From Helianthus annuus (lineage: Eukaryota; Streptophyta; Magnoliopsida; Asterales; Asteraceae): DNA of 64,000 nucleotides. The stretch covers positions 128,909,144 through 128,973,143 of the forward strand of contig NC_035448.2 of the NCBI RefSeq assembly GCF_002127325.2. The letters are read 5' to 3'. A model generated the notes under the pieces. It did not search any database and was not told the origin of the DNA. It saw only the letters and a program-made list of their open reading frames with translations. Position numbers and translations under genes: made by a program. Shown here piece after piece: positions 56,663 to 64,000 of this stretch. Numbering within the stretch: the first letter of the stretch is position 1; the number at the start of each line of letters is the position of its first letter.

Positions 56663-59120
56663 TATCACACCCCAACCAATGGCGGAAACATCGGGATGAG
56701 ACGAAGTGTGAAGATTGCTCGAGACATCATAACGCTATTTGTGACAATAATTTAATAATCCAAATTTCATTTCCAAACTTCAAGTAGTCATTAATACAAG
56801 ATCCAAATAACAACAAGTTTAATCAAAATAACAAATCAACATAACCAAAATTCGATACAACATATTAAACCTAACGTCTAAAGTGTGTATCTAGGCATCG
56901 TGCTACTTCTTTCATTTCATCATCATCAACCTGTAACATGTTTAAAATACAATTCAATGCAAAAGCAAAGGCGAGTATACAAGTTTGGTACATACATAGC
57001 ATAAGATAAAAGTGTGAACAATCCCTCATAGCAAGCATGCGATTCAAGATAAACATTAAATATGGCATGTGTCTAACATATCAAACCAAGAAAACGCAAC
57101 TTGCTCATGACATAACCAAAGTTTCAGTAGAGGCGGGTCGTTAATCCTATAGCGCTACATATGTCAAAGTTTGGCTCGTACGAAGTTAATGATAAGTTCA
57201 ACACATAAGAATCACCCAAATTTAAAGTATCAAGCCATCACATATACAAGCATGTTATAGGAATGTTCATGTGTTTAGACAAAAGTTCATGTGTAAGTTT
57301 CAATAGGTAAACATGTTACACCCCAAAAGTGGTAAAAGTAAAAAGGGGAAAAGTACGAGTATACTCACGGTTTACAAGTCGTGACTTGAAGTTCCGAGAG
57401 CAAGTTGGTGGATGGATTAGTTTGGAGCACCTTGTCCTTCTACACAAGGAAACATAGGTGTGTGAGTTTGGCGTATAACGGAAGATTATAGATTCGGAGT
57501 TTTTAAAATATATAGAAAGTAACATAGGTGAAAATAATCATCTTGTACACATAACTCTTGTTCTTGACACTATTGAAACTCAAAAGAGTTGGTATGATTT
57601 CATGGATTCTAAGATCCATTAGAGTCGTAACAAGGGCATGGTCATAGATGATGTAACGTCCACTTAACAAATAACTATTAAGTCATCATCAAGTCTTAGT
57701 TACTTAGATGTATACATATAGAATAACTTAGATATTATATAGTTTACAAGTCTTATGATTCAAGCATGAGGTAGGAGATTAATGTCTCCATTTAGGTACC
57801 TCTTTGTGTCATAGAATACATACATGAGGTAGGAAGAACAAGCTTCCATTTAGGCACCTCTATTGTTCACCACTACACTTGTTGTTATAAACAACAAGGA
57901 GGGTCATGAACATACAAGTATTAAGGTAATAACAACAACTAATCTATAGAAAAACATCAAGTAATGAGTGGATTCTTATGAAGGATAGCCTAGGCTAAAC
58001 CAACCATCACACATACATCAAGTTTCACACTTGAGCACTACTTGTGGGTAAAACCCTAATTAAAACAGAAAGTATGTGAGGTTTTAACCTCTGATTTAAG
58101 TGTCTCAACCATGTTTTTAAGCTTAACCAACCATAAGAGAGGTTGTAAGCATTAGGACATTGGTGTGAGATGTGTTAGACACAAGTTGGATAAGAAATAA
58201 CATGTTGTTGATTAATAGTAAACAAAACAGAAAGTTTTAGTCCATTTTAGGGCAAATCCAAGCATGATTCTTCCAAGGAAAAACCAAGGATTCAAACCCA
58301 AGGACATAACAAAGCAATAGGAAGAAGAACCAAGTGATTTGGTTAAGAAATAAGCAAGTTACACTCACTTTAGTGAAGTTACAAGAATCTGTCCAAAACT
58401 CAGATTTACTGCAGATTGAGAGTGAATCTGTGAAGATTAGAGAGTTGTGAAAGTGTCAAATGGGTTGGAGAAGGTGGGTATTTATAATGGAGGAGTTAGG
58501 AGATGATTGGAGGTGATTAGAGGTGGATTAAAGGTGATTGGGTGAGGTTGGAGAGTTGGATTTCGTGCATGCAGCTCAAAGAAACACACCTTCTGCCGAA
58601 ACAAGGGCGTCGCGTGACGTCTAGGACCCTCGCGTCACGCGGCGGGTAGGGGTTGTCTGACTTTCGTTTTATTACACTTAGGCCCCTGAAGTTTATATTT
58701 GGTTCCTTTAGGTGCAAAGTTGAGAGTTCAGGGACTTGTTTTGATATAAAAGCATAGTATAAGGTGTAGTTAAGCATGATAATCAAAACCAAAGTATGTT
58801 TAAGCGTATAAATGTCATAATCAAGTATCGTTCTCGTTCAAAACACGTTCAATGCATAAGTTTAGATTAATTACAAGTCTCGCACATAGTTTCCAAGAAT
58901 AACGATTAAACATCGATTGATTCACCAAATCGAACATACGAGCATACATAGAGTGTGTATAACATAAGTGTAACAAAATACAAGCTTCATTAATGATCCA
59001 AGTCTCGGTTTGATAATGATTACAATGAAAGGAGCGATTACAAGAATACAAGGTTTCCAAAAATAGAAATACGAACAAAGCTTTCTATAAATGGAAAGTA
59101 CAAAAGAGCCGGGCGTTACA
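56663..59120 (-). repeat. 5' LTR of D
   Basis: 2458 bp, same length as the 3' LTR and almost identical. It is followed by CTAGG and the resumed RNase H of A. Confidence 0.96.
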
Positions 59121-60817
59121 CTAGGAGCCATAATTTTTGCCCTTAAGATATGGAGACATTATCTGTATGGAAGTAAGTTTACTGTTTATACAGATCATAA
59201 GAGTTTAAGATATATATTTGGGCAAAAAGAGTTAAACATGAGGCAAAGAAGATGGATGGAGATGCTAAGCGATTACGACTGTGATATCCAATATCACGAA
59301 GGAAAAGCGAATGTAGTTGCAGATGCTTTAAGTCGTAAGTACCATGAGAAACAGAAACGAGTCCGTGCTCTGAGGTTAAATCTACAAGTAGATTTAATAG
59401 CACAAATCAAAGAAGTTCAGAAAACAGCAATCAAAGATGATGCTGAAGGAATGAAAGGTTACCTAAAAGAATTAGAACAAGAAAATGATGGAATTTGGAA
59501 ATTTCATAAGAAACGAATTTGGGTACCTAAGCAAGGAGAGTTAAGAAATAAGATTTTAGAAGAAGCTCATAAATCTAGGTATACCATGCACCCAGGAAAT
59601 AATAAGATGTACCAAGATTTAAGGAATCATTTCTGGTGGATAGGAATGAAAAAGGATATAGCCGAATACGTATCCAAGTGTTTAACTTGTTCACAAGTTG
59701 AAGCCGAACATCAGAAACCTTCAGGACTACTCCAACAGTTAGAAATGCATGTATGGAAATGGGAACTCATAACAATGGATTTTGTTACTAAGTTACCCAG
59801 AACCAGAAAAGGTAATGATGCTATTTGGGTAATTGTCGATCGATTAACCAAATCAGCTCATTTTCTACCAATGAAAGAAACCTTTAGCATGGAAAGATTA
59901 GCGCAGCTGTACGTGGACGAAGTGGTATCTTTACATGGAGTCCCGCTCTCCATTGTATCGGATAGAGATAGTCGATTTACTTCTCATTTTTGGAAAAGTT
60001 TTCAGAAAGCAATGGGAACTCGACTAAATTTAAGTACTGCTTATCATCCACAAACAGACGGACAGAGTGAAAGGACAATACAAACTCTAGAAGACATGCT
60101 CCGGGCATGTGTAATTGACTTTGGTGGTAATTGGGATAGCCATTTACCATTAATTGAATTCTCCTATAACAATAGTTATCATTCAAGCATCGAAGCTGCA
60201 CCATTCGAAGCACTGTACGGACGTAAGTGCAGAACTCCAGTATGTTGGGCAGAAATCGGAGAAAGTCAATTATCAGGTCCTGAAATTGTACAAAGAAACT
60301 ACTGACAAGATAACTCAAATCAAGGAAAGACTGAAAATGGCTCGAGACCGTCAGAAGAGCTATGCAGACAATCGTCGTAAGCCTTTAGAATTTCAAGTAA
60401 GAGATAAAGTACTTTTAAAAAGTTTCTCCTTGGAAAGGAGTAGTACGATTCGGTAAGAAAGGAAAGCTAAGTCCAAGGTACGTTGGACCATTCCCTGTGA
60501 TTCAACGAATAGGACCAGTAGCTTATCGTTTACAATTACCAGAAGAATTAGCTGGAGTACATGATGTATTCCATGTATCCAATCTCAAGAAATGTTTATC
60601 AGATGAATCTCTGGTAGTCCCTCTTCAAGATGTAGAAGTAAACGAAAAACTAAAATTCATGGAGAAACCATTAGAAATCAAAGATCGAAAAGTCAAATTC
60701 CTCAAGCATAAACGACTAGTATTGGTCAAAGTCAAGTGGAATTCAAAGAGAGGACCAGAATACACTTGGGAGCTGGAATCAGAAATGAAGCAAAAGTATC
60801 CTCATCTCTTCCAGTAA
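59121..60817 (+). pseudogene. pol: RNase H end, integrase and chromodomain-like part of A polyprotein
   Basis: Continues from 48586 in frame. RNase H end ([11 protein letters not shown]), integrase zinc domain ([13 protein letters not shown]), core with D in MDFVTKLP, D in [10 protein letters not shown] and E in DGQSERTIQ. Then come frameshifts near 60285 and near 60425, each of one base, before the C-terminal [10 protein letters not shown] domain and chromodomain-like end ([16 protein letters not shown]), stop at 60815-60817. The catalytic core is intact but the C-terminal targeting part would not be made. Confidence 0.9.
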
Positions 60818-60853
60818 ATCTCGAGGACGAGATTTTTCTTAAGGTGGGGAGGA
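60816..60853 (+). other. Pre-tract hairpin and polypurine tract of A
   Basis: AAATCTCG/CGAGATTT hairpin (60816-60835) overlapping the pol stop codon, then AAGGTGGGGAGGA (60841-60853) next to the LTR. Confidence 0.88.
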
Positions 60854-62360
60854 TGTAACAACTGTCACTAAAATCCGTAATTAGGATAATAATTATCCAA
60901 TAAGAAAACCCTAATTAAGACACCCAAGTAATTTGGCATAAACCCTGAAATTTCCGGAACAATCGGAATCAGGATCAGGGCCCCTAAAACTCGAGGGGGG
61001 CAAACCCTAATTGATAATTATCTAATTAAAATCGTTGCTAGATGCTGATTGGTTAAAAATTTTGATTCACCAAGGCTACACCGAACTCAGCTAGGCTAGG
61101 AAGTAGGCTGCACCCTTTACGGACCGTAAAGGTTGGTCCTTACGGACCGTAAGCAGACCAGGTTCCCTTACGGACCGTAAGGGGTTAAGCATACGGTCCG
61201 TAAGCGAGTCGAAATTCTGGCTATAAATAGCCGACCTTGGCACTTGAACTGTGGTGTTAAAACGTTGCACAAAGCTTCTGTGTACGTTGAGTTTTCACTG
61301 TTACACTACAATCACACACACACGATCACGAGGTGCTGCCGCAATCAGGGTAATAACTCGATCGCTATTACGATTCAACGTCCGATCGATTATAACTATC
61401 CAACAATAATCCGGGTGCTGCTCAATTGAGCTTGTACTTTGATTATTCGTCGTGATTTCGACTTGAATATTAGAGTGCTGTTCAAATTCGGACTATGCTC
61501 TGTTATTCGTTGTGAATCCGATTGAATTATCGAGTATTGCACTGATTAATCGTTGTGAGGGTTTAATCTCGTGAATTGACGTAACTGCTGTATTAGTTAC
61601 TAACCTGCCTGTGTGTGCATTGTGTTAAACTAGGTTTAATCAAGGCTAATCAGTAGGCTTATATCTATTGCTCGTTAATCTGCAATGTGAGTCATTCTCT
61701 TTTTATCAACTGTTTTACAAAACTCCAAATTATTTTCAAAGTTATAATTACAGGGATTAAGTCTATGTAATCACCAAATTACAGCCGGTATGTGGGGTTT
61801 TGTATACATTACTTATTTCCCGTCACACTTGGACAAACGGGTGGCCAAGGGGTGATCTGACCACAGTCACAGACACCATTGGACAAATAGGCTAGCCAAG
61901 GGTTGGTCGAGTGACAAATACTGTGGGTAGTTGGTTTGATATCAGAAACATTGTAATTCCCCTTAATACTGTAATTTATAACTAACGGGTCGTTTTAGAA
62001 AACAGAATGATTCACTCAGTATTTCCCCGCTGACAAAACTTTTTTTCAAAACATGTTTCAGGTGATCTGTGTGATCCAGGAAAAGTGCAGTAAAGCACTA
62101 CAAGCTCAGAGAAGTGGCTCATTGTGAATAAATAAATAAAACATGTTTTGGCAAATAATGATTTCTGTGTGAAATCAACGTATTGTAAATTATGGAAATT
62201 TATCCCTAACAACTTTGTGTAATATATTAAACGAGAAATTTTTACGGTGAAAAGATCCTGTAATAAAAGACTTCCGCTGCCGCATAAATCAGATACCACG
62301 GGTACCACTGGACTGCTCGCGGCTCCCGATTCCGTCCAGGGTGGGTCGGGGGTCGCGACA
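60854..62360 (+). repeat. 3' LTR of A
   Basis: 1507 bp, ends GTCGCGACA, followed by target duplication TTCGT. Confidence 0.95.
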
Positions 62361-63600
62361 TTCGTCTTTTGTTATGAAACACATGATGGGTGGGTTAAAG
62401 AAAAGTAATGACAAGACCACTGTGGGCTTCCAGGGCTTTAATGAAGTCCCACCTCCTCTTAGTCATGACTATTCTTTCCTCCCTGATGAAGATGAGCTAG
62501 CAGACTATATGTCAACCGCACCAAGTAGTTTCGCATCTACATCAAGTCCAGGTGAGGGGTCTGAGAGTGGTGATGCTGAGAAGAACAATAACAGGGAATC
62601 GTTGAAAAAGAAAAATTCACCTCCAAAGGGCAAAAATCAAACTTTTGCTAAAAAGATTAATTTTGTTCAAGGTAGTGATATGAAAAATGAAACCGCTGTT
62701 ATTGAAAAAGAATCAAATGTAGAGTTTGCTAAAAATAAGAACATAGAAAAATCTGAACTTAAGCAAACTGAACAAAATTCTTCCAAGGCATCATCACCAT
62801 CTGATAAGGGATCTACCTCAGAGACTCCAGCTAAGAAGTCTTTGAAAAGGAGATCGTGCTTCAAATGTCACACCAAAGGACATGTAGCTAGCTGCTGTCC
62901 TAACAAAAAGAGTGAAGCACAAGTTAGTGAGAGAAAAAGAGAGAAGTCACCAGAGAAAAGTGGTGATAAGCAGGAGAAAGAGAGTCCAATTCTCCAAAGA
63001 AATCTGCTCCTAAGCAACCACAAAATGTTGCTGTTGGTGTAGATAAGGCTGGAACAGGAACTCTACAAGTTCCACGTTTTCAAAGAAATCAACAAAGATT
63101 TCAGCCTAGATCTCCACCAGGCAGATATCAGAGACCTAGAAGCAGTTCACCTAGAATGAACAATTATAATTCTAATAATTTCAGAAGTCAAAGTCAATAT
63201 CAAAATCGATACCAGAATAATGGTGGTCGAACTTTTTATAACAATGGCTTTAGAAATTACAACAATAATGCTTCTTGGAATCAAAATTCAAGGTTTCAAA
63301 ATCAAAATTTCCAAAGGTCAAATTGTCCAAATGTATATAGGAACCCTCAGGACCTAAGACCTTATGGAAATCAAAATCAAATTCCATCAACAGGTCTAAG
63401 ATCCAAGAGTCCTGTCAGGAGTAATGGATATTGGATGGATGTTCCAGTGGTTGGTAAATTTGGACGACCCAAGACCATTAAGGCTTGGGTCCCCCAATCT
63501 AACTAATTTCTTAAGTTAGTGTGTGTAGGAGCTGCTAAGGAGGATTATCAACTTATGTTGATAGTGGTTGCTCTAGGCACATGACGGGGGATGTGAGATT
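62361..63600 (+). pseudogene. gag-pol: Copia G gag, C-terminal part, and start of protease
   Basis: Resumes the gag frame after TTCGT. It has an acidic region, Lys/Glu-rich repeats and one zinc knuckle CFKCHTKGHVASCC (near 62860-62900). A frameshift near 62985 leads into an Asn/Gln/Arg-rich tail (63156-63506) ending in KAWVPQSN. Protease begins in another frame with the Copia motif VDSGCSRHMTGD (63557-63592) and stops. The Asn/Arg-rich tail is typical of plant Copia gag. Confidence 0.8.
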
Positions 63601-63639
63601 GTTGATATGTATATATTTTAAATGATTTAAATTGATGTT

Positions 63640-63751
63640 CTAAGTGCTGAGTCGACACAGAAGATAACCTGGCAGATCTTTATACTAAAGCATTTGACAT
63701 GGCTCGCTTTGAACATTTAGTTGAACTCAACGGGATGAGGAATCCTGAATA
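63640..63751 (+). pseudogene. Last residues of Copia RNase H
   Basis: Reads E-D-N-L-A-D-L-Y-T-K, then FEHLVELNGMRNPE and a stop at about 63751, the usual end of Copia pol. It follows the protease start within 60 bases, so integrase, RT and most of RNase H are deleted. Confidence 0.8.
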
Positions 63752-64000
63752 ACTGGTTTTTCATAAGAATTTTTGTAAATAGTTTACTGCTTTTCTTAAA
63801 AATCAAAAACAATAAAAAAAATTTGAAAAATCAAAAACATAAAAAAATATAAAATCAAAAATGAGATTTCACTGTGTGAAAAAGGAGAAATTATAGTACA
63901 TCAGCAAGTTAGACTGTCACACTGAATTTGAACCTAAATTGCTTAAGTGTGATAGCAGCTTCATTATATGATGTACTAGTAGGCAAAAAGCATGAAATAA
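63752..64000 (+). other. 3' untranslated end of Copia G
   Basis: A-rich non-coding sequence after the pol stop. The 3' LTR is not reached with certainty before the window ends. Confidence 0.5.

Larger units (their letters stand above)
48587..59120 (-). mobile_element. Element D: young Ty3/Gypsy chromovirus-like element
   Basis: LTRs of equal length (2458 bp each) with only three differences found by eye, and a perfect CTAGG target duplication (48582-48586 and 59121-59125). Minus-strand order: 5' LTR 56663-59120, primer site, leader, gag-protease-RT, RNase H-integrase, hairpin, polypurine tract, 3' LTR. The domain set is complete. One frame break lies between RT and RNase H, and perhaps one near the gag start. 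It is the youngest insertion in the window. Confidence 0.96.
42638..62360 (+). mobile_element. Element A: Ty3/Gypsy chromovirus-like element with two leader ORFs, interrupted by D
   Basis: LTRs 42638-44139 and 60854-62360, target duplication TTCGT (42633-42637 and 62361-62365), primer site, two leader ORFs, gag-pol split by D, polypurine tract. About seven substitutions and two indels separate the LTRs. Without D and one CTAGG the RNase H frame continues exactly. Two late frameshifts near 60285 and 60425 disable the integrase C-terminus. Confidence 0.95.
40368..64000 (+). mobile_element. Element G: Ty1/Copia element with most of pol deleted, interrupted by A
   Basis: Order: LTR 40368-40840, primer site, leader, gag (split by A at 42637/62366), start of protease, then directly the last residues of RNase H near 63655-63751. 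Integrase and RT are missing. The 3' LTR would be right of the window. Coiled-coil-rich long gag and Copia-type RNase H end support Ty1/Copia. A Sirevirus-like affiliation is possible but not shown. Confidence 0.83.

Overview
The window is plant nuclear DNA made almost entirely of nested LTR retrotransposons. I find no cellular protein gene, rRNA or tRNA gene, and no CRISPR array. The elements are Ty3/Gypsy chromovirus-like families plus one Ty1/Copia element, all primed by initiator tRNA-Met (TGGTATCAGAGC site). An Asteraceae genome (lettuce/daisy group) is my best guess from the look of the LTRs and gag proteins. That guess is recollection, not a database result.

Layout, oldest host first. 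Element B (Ty3, minus) occupies about 5905-10271. It is broken at 5904 by element A' (Ty3, minus, 1-5904, running off the left edge) and at 10272 by the X array. X (minus) is a gag-only, non-autonomous family arranged as LTR1 (10272-11722), internal 1, LTR2 (23598-27097), internal 2, LTR3 (37708-39534). LTR1 is broken by element C (Ty3, plus, 11723 to about 21157), whose 3' part is lost at a recombination junction with X internal 1. X internal 2 is broken by element E (29437-36914), a non-coding LTR element with TSD CGGTT. LTR3 is broken by F (partial LTR, 39535-40367), F by Copia element G (40368-64000), G by element A (Ty3, plus, 42638-62360, TSD TTCGT), and A by element D (Ty3, minus, 48587-59120, TSD CTAGG). 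The chain B > X > F > G > A > D is six levels deep, and LTR divergence (A more than D) agrees with the order.

How the elements relate. A, A' and E share LTR blocks, primer site, leader hairpin and polypurine tract, so E and the internally deleted A' look like passengers of an A-like autonomous element. X shares its leader and polypurine tract with D, so X looks like a gag-only partner of a D-like element. Every gag-pol here has at least one break; D is the best preserved.

The most interesting signals are RNA-like structures and extra ORFs. Element C has an accessory ORF before gag, followed by five tandem hairpins with a constant CTGCGT centre and stems that mostly covary. Hairpins just after the primer site covary between autonomous and non-autonomous partners. 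A hairpin precedes the polypurine tract in five elements. X carries about eight tandem stem-loops downstream of gag. Element A has two small ORFs before gag, one conserved in A'. GC-rich dyads lie upstream of the TATA box in unrelated LTRs.
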